A stretch of 64,000 nt of DNA from Alteromonas profundi (GTDB lineage Bacteria > Pseudomonadota > Gammaproteobacteria > Enterobacterales > Alteromonadaceae). The translations under genes and the position numbers were made by a program. Of this stretch, positions 1-8,224 are shown in pieces; position 1 is the first letter of the stretch, and each line of letters begins with the position of its first letter. The DNA is taken from positions 1 to 64,000 of the forward strand of contig NZ_JAAAWN010000024.1 in NCBI RefSeq assembly GCF_010500865.1, given 5' to 3'. The notes below the pieces were generated by a model. The model was given only the letters and a program-made list of their open reading frames with translations. It was not told the DNA's origin and made no database searches.

Positions 1-151
1 TAGTGTTAATCCCTCGACCTATGCTGGTTACGGTTGCAGCGCTTCCATTAAGCAGGCTTTTGACGCACGCCGTTACCGCATCCCGACGAGCTTTATGCAT
101 TTTTAAGCTGACAAGCGATACGACTTTGTTCACAATAGATAGGGCATTCAT
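1..151 (-). CDS. IS4-type transposase, N-terminal part (runs off window)
   Basis: A minus-strand frame starts with ATG at 151 and stays open to the window edge, giving about 50 residues. It begins MNALSIVNKVVSLVS and continues with KMHKARRDAV, a Cys-Val-x-Ser-Leu-Leu segment and an SIGRGI-like motif. In my recollection this is the N-terminus seen in IS4-family DDE transposases. The catalytic domain lies outside the window, so whether the element is intact cannot be judged. Confidence 0.6.
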   Translation of the reverse strand, partial: MNALSIVNKVVSLVSLKMHKARRDAVTACVKSLLNGSAATVTSIGRGINT

Positions 152-265
152 GGCGTTTAACCTTCACTTTTTTTTGGCGAAAGATCTGATCACCAAACGT
201 CATGAATGTTCCCATCTTTTTTATCTCACTGATTTCGCTATATTATTTGTGGGGATACCTCAGGG

Positions 266-448
266 TCAGAGTACATTAATACGAGTACACAAATACCTAA
301 TACTAAACCTTCGACCTCTACTCAAGTCGGGCGCTACGCTCCCACTAAGCAAGCTTTTTACATAGGCATTCACTGCTTTCTGACGAGTTTTATGCATTTT
401 ATAGCTGACAAGCGATACAATAGTGTTCACAATAGATAGGGCATTCAT
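266..448 (-). pseudogene. Truncated IS4-type transposase fragment
   Basis: This 60-codon minus-strand frame starts with the same MNALSIVN sequence as the transposase at 1-151 and matches it through KMHK and the SLLSGS segment. It then degenerates into unrelated sequence and stops, so it lacks any catalytic domain. It is a broken copy of the 5' end of the same element, about 297 bases from its neighbour. It is unlikely to make a functional protein. Confidence 0.65.
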
Positions 449-560
449 GGCGTTTAACCTTCACTTTTTTTTGGCGAAAGATCTGATCACCAAACGTCAT
501 GAATGTTCCTATCTTTTTTTATCTCACTGATATCGTTATATTATTTGTGGGGATACCTCA

Positions 561-603
561 GGGTCAGAGTACTTTTTGCAAAATTAACTCTGACCCCATT
601 ATT
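561..603. repeat. Inverted IS-end motif (gggtcagagt / actctgaccc)
   Basis: The motif gggtcagagt at 561-570 faces its reverse complement actctgaccc at 587-596 across a short AT-rich spacer. The right arm extends to actctgaccccattatt (587-603), which recurs exactly at 1558-1574. The motif also occurs at 263-272 at the edge of the other IS segment, so it probably is an element terminus. Confidence 0.65.
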
Positions 604-674
604 GATTCAATCTTCGACCTTGCGTATTCTCATTCCAATTGTGTTTGAGAATAACTCTAAAGGTAATAAACGCT

Positions 675-1508
675 GTGTGTGAACTGTTAGGCATGAGTGC
701 CAATACGCCTACCGATCTGTGTTTTAGTTTTACTGGGCTCACTCGCCGGGGAGGTGAGACTGGGCCTCATAAAGATGGGTGGGGCGTAGCGTTTTATGAA
801 GGTAAGGGCGTGCGTATGTTTCACGACCCCGAGCCGTGTGCAACATCACCTATTGCCGATTTTGTCTCAAAATTACCGATAAAAAGTAAAAATGCTATTT
901 GCCACATACGCCAAGCGAACGTGGGCAATATCAATTTAGCCAATACGCACCCTTTTGCTAGAGAATTATGGGGCAGCTATTGGGTATTTGCCCACAATGG
1001 TCAGTTACCTAATTTTACTCGTAGAACGGGTATCTATGAGGCCGTGGGTGATACCGATAGCGAAGAGTTGTTTTGCGACATTATGAACAATGTAAGAGAA
1101 AATTTGCCACGTGATGCTATGCCTGAACAGCTCGCTGAAACCTTGGTGGGGTTAGCTAAAGAATACGCGCAGCAAGGTGTGTTTAATTGTTTGTTGAGTA
1201 ACGGCGACTGGCTATTCACGTTTTGCAGCACTAAGCTTGCCAGCATTACCCGAAGAGCGCCTTTTGGCCCCGCGTGCCTTAGCGATGTAGAAGTAGAAAT
1301 TGACTTCGCCGCTGAAACCACGCCAAAAGATGTGGTAAGCATTATTGCCACTGAGCCACTAACTAATGACGAACAGTGGGATATCTATGACCGAGGCGAA
1401 TGGAAGCTATGGCAAGAAGGCGAGGTGATTGCGACGGGTAAAGTGGATGTGCCTGAACATAAAAGGGAAGCCGAGTTAGTTGCGCCGGATCCATCCCTTC
1501 ATGGGTAG
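675..1508 (+). CDS. Class II glutamine amidotransferase (YafJ-like)
   Basis: Predicted Ntn-type amidohydrolase of the YafJ family, about 277 residues. I place the start at GTG 675 rather than the upstream ATG at 639, because this puts the catalytic cysteine at residue 2 (MCELLGMSAN). Mature class II amidotransferases need an N-terminal Cys. An AAAGG-like ribosome site lies about 11 bases upstream. Further family features are the SFTGL and RGGETGPHKDGWG segments, the HIRQANVG and NTHPF motifs, and AHNGQ. The acceptor substrate of this family is not well established. The gene is bracketed by IS-end motifs at 587-603 and 1558-1574, which suggests movement or rearrangement around it. Confidence 0.85.
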   Translation: MCELLGMSANTPTDLCFSFTGLTRRGGETGPHKDGWGVAFYEGKGVRMFHDPEPCATSPIADFVSKLPIKSKNAICHIRQANVGNINLANTHPFARELWGSYWVFAHNGQLPNFTRRTGIYEAVGDTDSEELFCDIMNNVRENLPRDAMPEQLAETLVGLAKEYAQQGVFNCLLSNGDWLFTFCSTKLASITRRAPFGPACLSDVEVEIDFAAETTPKDVVSIIATEPLTNDEQWDIYDRGEWKLWQEGEVIATGKVDVPEHKREAELVAPDPSLHG

Positions 1509-1547
1509 TTTTTCTGCTACTTCTTAATGGAAGTATGTATTGGGGCG

Positions 1548-2591
1548 TTAGGTTTTTACTCTGACCCCATTATTTGCGAGCACTTCTCCAATCACTTTTT
1601 TAACTATCTGATAGCGAGCTGGTAGCGCACTATGTGGGGTTTGAACGCTGTACAAGGGCTCGGTAACATCGTTTTTAGCTTGATATACGATGAGTTTGTG
1701 GGCAAAGCTGACAAAGTTTAGGCTACTGGTAGGGAGTACGGTAAAACCCAATCCTTCGCTTACCGGCAGTAATATTTGCGAAAGCTGATTGATGTAACCG
1801 GTGTGTTGAAGCTTATTTGGATTAATGCTGGCAAGGTCAGCTTCACCGCAATCGTTAAAGTAGCGCTGCACATAGTGCATGGCATCTGGGTGATTAATAA
1901 GCCCTAATGCCGTGACAACGTTTTTGATAGAGCCCTCAGCGTTTTGAAGACCACCGTCAGCGCTTTGAAGACCACCGTCAGTGCCCAATAGATCACCTTC
2001 AGCACTCTGTGGAACTCTTTTAATATCAAGTGCAGCGCTTTTTGCGTTATCCGAAGTTGCAAGGTCTAAACCGAGCAGCGCGCGAGGTAGAATAAGCCCC
2101 AGCGGCTCTTCGCCTAAATATTCGCTTTGCACATCTTCTGTGTCTGGCATGTTGGTGACAATACCAAGCTCAAGGGTATTGTTGGCAATACCTGACAAAA
2201 TCGTTCTGCGGGGCGCTACTTCAACGTGAATATTAAGTGCACTATGCTGTTTTTGAAGGCTAAGTAGCGCAGGGTAAATACGCTGCGCAATTGCGCCAGA
2301 ACACGCCACTACGCATTTTCCTTCATACGGCGCGTCGAACTTTAAGCTAGCAATAAAATCTTGCTCTTGGGCTTGCTGACTTTTTGCGTAGTGATAAACG
2401 CGCTGGCCTTGTTCGGTAAGCTGAATGCCTTTGCCTAACCTAATCACTAACTCACAATTGCAAACATCTTCTAGCTTTTTTAAGTGCTGGCTCACCCCGG
2501 GTTGCGTCATAAAGCGCTGTTCCGCCGTACGCGTAAAATTTCCTGTTTCCACCAAGGTGATAAAGGTATCTAGCCAAATTGGATTAATCAT
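1548..2591 (-). CDS. LysR-family transcriptional regulator
   Basis: A 347-residue LysR-type regulator. The N-terminal winged helix-turn-helix is clear (about residues 1-60: LDTFITLVETGNFTRTAE, then QPGVSQHLKKLE), followed by a substrate-binding domain starting near residue 90. Two oddities are visible. First, an insertion in the effector domain (about residues 190-220) is built from a seven-residue repeat (SAEGDLL, GTDGGLQ, SADGGLQ, NAEGSIK), matching a 21-base tandem repeat at 1938-2021. Second, the last eight residues are encoded by an IS-end motif, so the native C-terminus may have been replaced. It is divergent from the VOC gene at 2766, a possible target, but that is only inference from position. 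Confidence 0.85.
   Translation of the reverse strand: MINPIWLDTFITLVETGNFTRTAEQRFMTQPGVSQHLKKLEDVCNCELVIRLGKGIQLTEQGQRVYHYAKSQQAQEQDFIASLKFDAPYEGKCVVACSGAIAQRIYPALLSLQKQHSALNIHVEVAPRRTILSGIANNTLELGIVTNMPDTEDVQSEYLGEEPLGLILPRALLGLDLATSDNAKSAALDIKRVPQSAEGDLLGTDGGLQSADGGLQNAEGSIKNVVTALGLINHPDAMHYVQRYFNDCGEADLASINPNKLQHTGYINQLSQILLPVSEGLGFTVLPTSSLNFVSFAHKLIVYQAKNDVTEPLYSVQTPHSALPARYQIVKKVIGEVLANNGVRVKT
1558..1574. repeat. IS-end motif inside the LysR gene terminus
   Basis: actctgaccccattatt is identical to 587-603 and in the same orientation. Read on the minus strand it encodes NNGVR, part of the final residues of the LysR gene. The two copies enclose the glutamine amidotransferase gene. Confidence 0.7.
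1917..2021. repeat. 21-base tandem repeat within the LysR coding region
   Basis: Units at 1938-1958 and 1959-1979 differ at one base, and units at 1980-2000 and 2001-2021 are more diverged; a further degenerate unit may lie at 1917-1937. The period is a multiple of three, so it expands the protein by seven residues per unit without breaking the frame. Confidence 0.75.
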
Positions 2592-2765
2592 AGGGCTATA
2601 ATTTTAAATTATCATATCGAGAAGTAATGATAATTTCATGTTTTATGTTTGTCTAGCTACTATGTGTCCACGTTCACTTAAGCGCGCTATCACTTGCCGT
2701 AAGACCGCTGAGATAAACCGTGCGTTTAAGCCATTTTGAATACTTGCACTACAAAGGAGTAAGTG

Positions 2766-3281
2766 ATGACTGAAGCAGTAAAAACACCGTATCCACGTAC
2801 GTTTTCACACATTGGTATTTCAGTACCCGATTTGGAAGCCGCAGTTAAGTTCTACACCGAAGTGCTTGGCTGGTACCTTATTATGAAGCCAACCGAAATA
2901 GTAGAAGACGACTCTGCTATTGGTGAAATGTGTACCGATGTCTTTGGCGCAGGCTGGGGCAAGTTCCGTATTGCGCACCTTTCAACGGGTGACCGTGTAG
3001 GCGTTGAAATCTTTGAGTTTAGCAATCAGGAAAACCCAGAAAACAACTTTGAATACTGGAAAACCGGTATTTTTCACTTTTGTGTTCAAGATCCTGATGT
3101 TGAAGGTTTGGCCGAGAAAATTGTTGCCGCTGGTGGTAAAAAACGCATGAAAGCGCCACGTTACTACTACCCAGGTGAAAAACCTTACCGCATGATTTAC
3201 ATGGAAGACCCGTTTGGCAACATCCTTGAAATTTATAGCCACAGCTATGAATTACACTACGCAAGCGGTGCTTACGAATAA
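2766..3281 (+). CDS. VOC-superfamily (glyoxalase/dioxygenase-like) protein
   Basis: A 171-residue single-domain vicinal-oxygen-chelate protein. ATG 2766 is preferred over GTG 2763 because AAAGGAG ends six bases before it. The N-terminal module reads HIGISVPDLEAAVKFYTEVLGW. The second half carries FHFCVQDPDVEGLAEKI and ends with MEDPFGNILEIYSHSYE. The spaced His and Glu residues fit a metal-binding VOC fold. Members include lactoylglutathione lyases, ring-cleavage dioxygenases and resistance proteins, and the substrate cannot be assigned from sequence. It converges on a glyoxalase-II-like hydrolase, but they are separate transcription units sharing a terminator. Confidence 0.8.
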   Translation: MTEAVKTPYPRTFSHIGISVPDLEAAVKFYTEVLGWYLIMKPTEIVEDDSAIGEMCTDVFGAGWGKFRIAHLSTGDRVGVEIFEFSNQENPENNFEYWKTGIFHFCVQDPDVEGLAEKIVAAGGKKRMKAPRYYYPGEKPYRMIYMEDPFGNILEIYSHSYELHYASGAYE

Positions 3282-3365
3282 GCGTGTGGTAGTTGAGCTA
3301 GCGTAATTTGAGTTACCCCTTGTGGTTAACAAAGGCAGTTAGCGATTAAATACCGACTAAATACC

Positions 3366-3406
3366 AAAAAGGCGAGGGCGCTTCTACAAGCGTACTTCGC
3401 CTTTTT
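3366..3406. terminator. Bidirectional rho-independent terminator
   Basis: The 10-bp stem aaaaaggcga/tcgccttttt encloses a second small stem cgctt/aagcg. A and T runs on both sides let it serve the VOC gene on the plus strand and the metallo-hydrolase on the minus strand. Confidence 0.85.
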
Positions 3407-3429
3407 AATACGTACTCACTACATCTGCG

Positions 3430-4071
3430 TTACCCGAACTGCCCAGAAACATATGGGTTTGTGGCTTTCTCTTTGGCTATGGTGGTCGTTGGGCCGTGGC
3501 CGGGATAAATGGTCATATCATCGGGTAACACCATTATTTTCTGCTTAATTGAATCGATAAGCTGCTGGTGATTTCCTTGCGGAAAATCGGTGCGGCCAAT
3601 AGAGCCTGCAAAAATGACATCTCCCACAATAACCTTCTTGCTTGCGCGCTCTACTAATACAACATGGCCCGGTGTGTGCCCAGGGCAGTGCAGAACGTTT
3701 AGCGTTAAGGTTCCAACTGAAAGGGTATCGTTATCGTTTAGCCACGCGTTAGGAGCAAAAGGCTGTGCCGGTGGAAACCCAAACATTTGGCTTTGCTGCA
3801 TTAAGGCATCTAACCAAAACTTATCACCCACATGCGGCCCTACAATAGGTACATTGTAATGTTCGGCAATAGCAACCGTGCCGCCCACATGATCTAAGTG
3901 ACCATGAGTTAAAATGATCTTCTCTATATTGACGCCTTTGCTCGAAGCCGCGCTTATCAGCTTTTCAATGTCGCCACCAGGGTCAACAAAAGCCCCTAGC
4001 ATAGTAGATGAGTCCCAAATTAATGAGCAGTTTTGAGCAAACGGGGTAACGGGTATAACTTGAATTTCCAC
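3430..4071 (-). CDS. MBL-fold hydrolase, glyoxalase II-like (YcbL type)
   Basis: A 213-residue metallo-beta-lactamase-fold enzyme. The metal-binding motif THGHLDH covers residues 55-61, with further ligands in HCPGHTPGH (about 128-136), the GDVIF aspartate, and the C-terminal YPGHGP histidine. This compact form matches YcbL-type hydroxyacylglutathione hydrolases rather than the longer classical GloB, so thioester hydrolysis is likely and the natural substrate uncertain. It is the last gene of a four-gene minus-strand operon, starting three bases after the permease stop codon. Confidence 0.85.
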   Translation of the reverse strand: MEIQVIPVTPFAQNCSLIWDSSTMLGAFVDPGGDIEKLISAASSKGVNIEKIILTHGHLDHVGGTVAIAEHYNVPIVGPHVGDKFWLDALMQQSQMFGFPPAQPFAPNAWLNDNDTLSVGTLTLNVLHCPGHTPGHVVLVERASKKVIVGDVIFAGSIGRTDFPQGNHQQLIDSIKQKIMVLPDDMTIYPGHGPTTTIAKEKATNPYVSGQFG

Positions 4072-4074
4072 TTT

Positions 4075-5382
4075 CTAACCTTTTGAAGCGTTGTTGTGTA
4101 GGACGACATAAAGCAGTGCGCCAATGACGAGTTCGCCCACTAAAAATAACCATGCATGGGTTGAAGATTGTGTAACAGACCACGCGCATACCGCAAGCGC
4201 TAAAAAAGGCAGCAAGCGCTTAATAAGGTTAACCGGAAGCGTTAACTGATTTTGCGCTTTAATGAGCACCAACACACACATTGCGTACACCACCAACCTT
4301 GCCAGAACACTTGCAATGGCCAGCCATACGAAACTTCCACTTAGCGCCATAATGCCGGCGAAAATACCCAATACCACTATGGAGATGTAAGGTGTAGCAA
4401 ACGTTTTGTGTACTTTGCCTAACCATGGCTTGCCTAGTGTGCCTGGAATGAGCGACTGATGCGCCATAGAAAACGTTAACCGAGAGGTAGAAATCATATT
4501 GGCGAGCAAGTTACCTGCAACAGACACCACCGCGGTTAGCGTCATAACAAGCGCCCCGGTTTGACCAAAAATCATATCGGCAAGCGCAATTAGCGGCGCA
4601 CTATCGGGTTTTGCTGCGCCTACCGTATGCCAATATAACCACTGTACGCAAAAGTAAAACAGTGCAATACCTGCCACGGTTAACATAAGTGCCCGAGGTA
4701 TAGTTTTTTTCGGTGAGTTCGTCTCTCCACTGGTTACCACCACAGTTTCAAACCCTATAAAGGCGTAAAGCGTAAGTAGGGCGCCAGCAGAAATGGTATC
4801 AAACGCCGGTAGCGTGTTGGACATTGATGAGTCAGCCACGCGGCTAAAATCTAACTGCCAATAGCCTATACCGATAAGAGCGGCAAAGGGCAAAAGCTTT
4901 AACACCGAGATAGTGTCTAGTGCCCGCATCGCCGCTTTTAACCCCACAATATTCACCAAGATTAGCGTTGTTGTTAGTGCAATGATGGCTAAAGACTTAC
5001 CTATCCCCGCGTTTAGCTCAGGCCAAACATATCCAGCGTAAAGTAACAGCACGTGCATATTGGCCGCAATAGCGGTGGCGCGGGCTAAATAGTAAATAAA
5101 GCCAGTTTGAAACGCGGCGGCGTCGCCAAAGCCTTTGCGGGCATAAATCACTGGCCCGCCGGTTTCTTGATACAAAACTACTAGCTGGCCAAAGCACCAC
5201 ACCACAGCAAGTATCAGGGCGCCAAAAATCAAAAAGATGTAAGGGCTGAACCCACCTAATTCGGCGGCCATTTTGGCTGGCAGGGCAAAAATTCCCGCTC
5301 CAATAAGGCCGTTTAGCACTAATAAGGCGGCTCCTACACCGCCAATACCTTTGCTTAAAAGGCCTTTGTTTGAACTGCTCAT
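4075..5382 (-). CDS. APC-family amino acid permease (YjeH-like)
   Basis: A 435-residue inner-membrane transporter with about twelve predicted hydrophobic segments. The first helix carries LNGLIGAGIFALPA, the unwound Gly-rich binding region typical of amino acid-polyamine-organocation transporters. A later ALLTLYAFIGFE segment matches the conserved region near helix 6. YjeH exports methionine and branched-chain amino acids in E. coli; whether this protein exports or imports, and what, cannot be read from sequence. It sits 19 bases after an amidohydrolase and 3 before the MBL hydrolase, with a PLP-dependent dehydratase at the operon head. An amino-acid-related role fits this context. Confidence 0.85.
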   Translation of the reverse strand: MSSSNKGLLSKGIGGVGAALLVLNGLIGAGIFALPAKMAAELGGFSPYIFLIFGALILAVVWCFGQLVVLYQETGGPVIYARKGFGDAAAFQTGFIYYLARATAIAANMHVLLLYAGYVWPELNAGIGKSLAIIALTTTLILVNIVGLKAAMRALDTISVLKLLPFAALIGIGYWQLDFSRVADSSMSNTLPAFDTISAGALLTLYAFIGFETVVVTSGETNSPKKTIPRALMLTVAGIALFYFCVQWLYWHTVGAAKPDSAPLIALADMIFGQTGALVMTLTAVVSVAGNLLANMISTSRLTFSMAHQSLIPGTLGKPWLGKVHKTFATPYISIVVLGIFAGIMALSGSFVWLAIASVLARLVVYAMCVLVLIKAQNQLTLPVNLIKRLLPFLALAVCAWSVTQSSTHAWLFLVGELVIGALLYVVLHNNASKG

Positions 5383-5401
5383 TTACACATTACACTCGCG
5401 G

Positions 5402-7078
5402 TTATTGGGCAAATACTTGCTTGCCTGCCACATACGTAGCCTGCACTTTGGTTTTCCAAATGTCCTTCGCATCAATGGTGAAGATATCTTGGTCCACTAA
5501 GATAAAGTCGGCCCATTTTCCTGGCGTTAGCGTCCCTAGTGTGTCTTCCATATGCCCCGCGTATGCCGCATCTAACGTAAAGCCTTTAAACGCTTGTTCA
5601 ACGGTTAGGGCTTCGTGAGCATACCAACCTTTTACTGGCTGGTTGTTTCTGTCTTGGCGTGTTACAGCCGCATGAAGACCGTAAAAGGGGTTGGCTAACT
5701 CTACCGGAAAGTCAGAACCTAGTGGCAGCGCAATGCCTGAATCTAACAACGTTTTCCACGCATAGGCGCCTTTCATACGTTCTTTGCCTATGCGATCTTC
5801 GGCCATGTTCTTATCGCTGGTGGCATGCGTTGGTTGCATAGACGGTAGCACTTTTAACTTGGCAAAGCGGGCCAGGTCATCGGGTGCAATTACTTGCGCA
5901 TGCTCAATACGATGACGGAGTTCGCTGCCGCCAATGTTGTCAAAGGTAGTTTCAAATTCATTGAGCGCTACGTGGTTCGCTTTATCGCCAATGGCGTGAT
6001 AGTTAAGTTGAAAACCTGCGCCTATAACGGTAGTGAAAAGCTGCGTCATGTCTTCAGGTTGAGTCAGTAGTAAACCATGCTGGTGCGGAGCATCGGAATA
6101 AGGCGCAAGAAGCGCTGCACCACGGCTACCTAGTGCGCCATCGCCATAAGCTTTAACCGAGCGAATATACAAAAAGTCGTCTTCATCGCGAATAGGTCCG
6201 TTACCCAACATGGTTGAAAGCTCGTTATCTGTTGCGCTTATCATAGCGTAAATACGTACCGGTAAATCTCCCTCAACGGCCTCTTTTAAATAGAAGTCAT
6301 AAACCTCTCTGCCTACGCCGGCATCGTGCATTGACGTAATACCATTAGCAAGTAAGTGCTCACCCGCAGCGTCGAGCTGTTGTGCATATATGGCGTTACT
6401 GGCTTTAGGTAAATGCGCTTCTATTAATAAAGATGCGTTATCAATGAACACGCCTGTAGGGTTGCCGTTAGCGTCTTTGATAATTTCACCGCCAACGGGA
6501 GATTGAGTATCTTTAGTAATGCCTGCTAGTTCCATGGCTTTGGTATTCACCCATGCCGCGTGACCGTCTACCCGAGTAAGAAAAACGGGGCGATCGGATA
6601 CGACTTTGTCTAAGTCTGCGGCGGCTGGAAAGGCCCTGTCAGACCATAATTCCTGGTTCCATCCCCGTCCTGTAATCCAGTCTTGTTGTGCATTGGCAAA
6701 AGCGTAGTCGGCCACCATTTTAGCGGCATCTTGGGCGCTGCTGCTTTCTCGCAAATTCACTTCAAGTAAGTTTGCGCCTAAGCCTAACAAGTGACCGTGT
6801 GCGTCTATCAACCCTGGCAGCATTACTTTGCCTTCGCCGTTTATTGTGGCATCAATTGAGTAGTTATTTTCATCAACGTTTAGGGCCACAATCTTGCCTT
6901 CGTCAAACACAAGGTTGCTAAATTTTACCAGCTTGCCCCCTTCATTTAAGGTGTACCCGGTGACGTTCTTTACTAAGGTTGTAGCGGTGACTGAGCCAAT
7001 GGATAGGCCTGTTGCAGCAATGCAGGCCATAGCCAAGGACAAGCGAGTAAATAGGGTTTTAACTGTCGTTATTTTCAT
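5402..7078 (-). CDS. Exported amidohydrolase (YtcJ-like)
   Basis: A metal-dependent amidohydrolase of about 558 residues with a signal peptide. I choose ATG 7078, which gives MKITTVKTLFTRLSLAMA followed by a hydrophobic stretch and an ATGLSIGSVTA-type cleavage region. The longer frame would overlap the preceding gene. Family features are LPGLIDAHGHLLG (first metal site), the EHAQVI segment after HRIEH, and the C-terminal PLGSDFPVE aspartate. These match the YtcJ/NfdA-like group of the amidohydrolase superfamily, which acts on amide or formamide bonds. It starts three bases after the dehydratase stop codon. Periplasmic hydrolysis of an acylated amino compound, then uptake by the neighbouring permease, is plausible but inferred. 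Confidence 0.83.
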   Translation of the reverse strand: MKITTVKTLFTRLSLAMACIAATGLSIGSVTATTLVKNVTGYTLNEGGKLVKFSNLVFDEGKIVALNVDENNYSIDATINGEGKVMLPGLIDAHGHLLGLGANLLEVNLRESSSAQDAAKMVADYAFANAQQDWITGRGWNQELWSDRAFPAAADLDKVVSDRPVFLTRVDGHAAWVNTKAMELAGITKDTQSPVGGEIIKDANGNPTGVFIDNASLLIEAHLPKASNAIYAQQLDAAGEHLLANGITSMHDAGVGREVYDFYLKEAVEGDLPVRIYAMISATDNELSTMLGNGPIRDEDDFLYIRSVKAYGDGALGSRGAALLAPYSDAPHQHGLLLTQPEDMTQLFTTVIGAGFQLNYHAIGDKANHVALNEFETTFDNIGGSELRHRIEHAQVIAPDDLARFAKLKVLPSMQPTHATSDKNMAEDRIGKERMKGAYAWKTLLDSGIALPLGSDFPVELANPFYGLHAAVTRQDRNNQPVKGWYAHEALTVEQAFKGFTLDAAYAGHMEDTLGTLTPGKWADFILVDQDIFTIDAKDIWKTKVQATYVAGKQVFAQ

Positions 7079-7080
7079 GG

Positions 7081-8094
7081 TTATTCTTCTTCTGTAGAAA
7101 TAATAGGGGGCTGAAGTAAAAAGTCTCTTTCCCATATTTTTGCCATCGATGCTTGGCTAATATTGCCGCCTGACAATATGACCAATGCAGTTTGACCTGG
7201 CGTGGTGTTTGCCGCCCACGCAGCCACTGCCGCCATCGACATAGCGCAGGTAGGTTCAATATGCAGTTTTAGTAAATGTTGTAGCCATTGGGTCCAATAA
7301 GCTATTTGCAGTTCATCCACTTCGTAGAAGTCATCGAGTTGTTGCAAAAGAGGAAAGGTTACTTCGCCAATACTTGGCGTAGCTGCACCATCTGCTAGGG
7401 TTTCTGGCGGGTGTTCTAAGGAAACTATCTCGCCGGATTGTAAAGACATAGAGGCATCGTTTGCTTCCGCGGGTTCTGCACCAATAACCAATGCGTTAGG
7501 TTGTAGTTCACGCGTAGCAATAAGCGACCCTGATAATAGGCCGCCCCCGCCACAGGGGGCAAATACCGCATCTACATTGCCTATTTCTTGTAATGCCTCT
7601 AATGCCACCGTGCCTTGCCCAGCTACAATATCATCGTGGTTGAACGGCGGTATCCATACTGTATCGGGAGCTTGTGCAGCTTCACGCACGGCCGCATCGG
7701 CGTCTGGGCGAGAATCAAATAACTTCACTTCAGCGCCATAACTTTGTGTGGCAGCAGCCTTAATGGGCGATATATTTTTGCTCGCAAAGATAGTGGCTTT
7801 AACCCCGAACGCTGCCGCAGCATAGGCAACAGCTTGTGCGTGGTTACCTGAACTATTTGCCACAACATGCTTAGGCAGTCGGCCTTGTTCGTTAAGCTTT
7901 GCTATAAAATTCATTGCGCCACGTAATTTAAATGCACCCACGGTTTGCAAGCATTCTGCTTTAAACAAAATACGTTGGCCCATCCATTTGTTTAAAAGCC
8001 TAGACTCCATAACTGGCGTATGTTTTACATGGTTTTTTATGCGTGCTGCAGCGGCTGCTATGGCGGCATAGTTTACAGAAGAATTTTGTGTCAT
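7081..8094 (-). CDS. PLP-dependent serine/threonine dehydratase or racemase
   Basis: A 337-residue fold-type-II PLP enzyme. The Schiff-base lysine is K56 in VGAFKLRGA, the cofactor-ring region is SSGNHAQA (81-88), and the phosphate loop is GGGGLLSG (182-189). LSGGN near residue 317 supplies the ring-nitrogen partner. It has no C-terminal ACT-like regulatory domain, so it resembles catabolic threonine dehydratase or serine racemase rather than biosynthetic IlvA. It is the first gene of a minus-strand operon with an amidohydrolase, a permease and an MBL hydrolase. A catabolic role releasing a 2-oxo acid and ammonia is the simplest reading. Confidence 0.87.
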   Translation of the reverse strand: MTQNSSVNYAAIAAAAARIKNHVKHTPVMESRLLNKWMGQRILFKAECLQTVGAFKLRGAMNFIAKLNEQGRLPKHVVANSSGNHAQAVAYAAAAFGVKATIFASKNISPIKAAATQSYGAEVKLFDSRPDADAAVREAAQAPDTVWIPPFNHDDIVAGQGTVALEALQEIGNVDAVFAPCGGGGLLSGSLIATRELQPNALVIGAEPAEANDASMSLQSGEIVSLEHPPETLADGAATPSIGEVTFPLLQQLDDFYEVDELQIAYWTQWLQHLLKLHIEPTCAMSMAAVAAWAANTTPGQTALVILSGGNISQASMAKIWERDFLLQPPIISTEEE

Positions 8095-8224
8095 TTTAAT
8101 TTGCTAACGCATCGTGTTGTTTTTCTATTGTTATCTACCCTAGCATCTATCTGGCATCACGAAAATTCATAATTAATTCATAATAGTCCATTAGGCTTGT
8201 CGCTCATCGAGCAGAGAAGTCGTC

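Larger units (their letters stand above)
1..576. repeat. Tandem pair of IS-end segments (about 0.3 kb each)
   Basis: Two related segments lie head to tail, roughly 1-281 and 298-576. They share the start of a transposase gene on the minus strand, its upstream leader with a long T/A tract, and the same outer edge reading ggggatacctcagggtcagagt. The leaders are nearly identical, while the coding parts diverge after about 33 codons. This looks like two insertions of, or a local duplication of, one insertion-sequence end; the left copy continues beyond the window. Confidence 0.75.

Noticed and set aside
3-365. 120-codon plus-strand frame in the IS repeat
   Set aside because: It is antisense to the transposase remnants and has no ribosome site or protein-like pattern.
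2982-3264. Antisense frames within the VOC gene
   Set aside because: They are shadows of a gene with clear family motifs on the plus strand.
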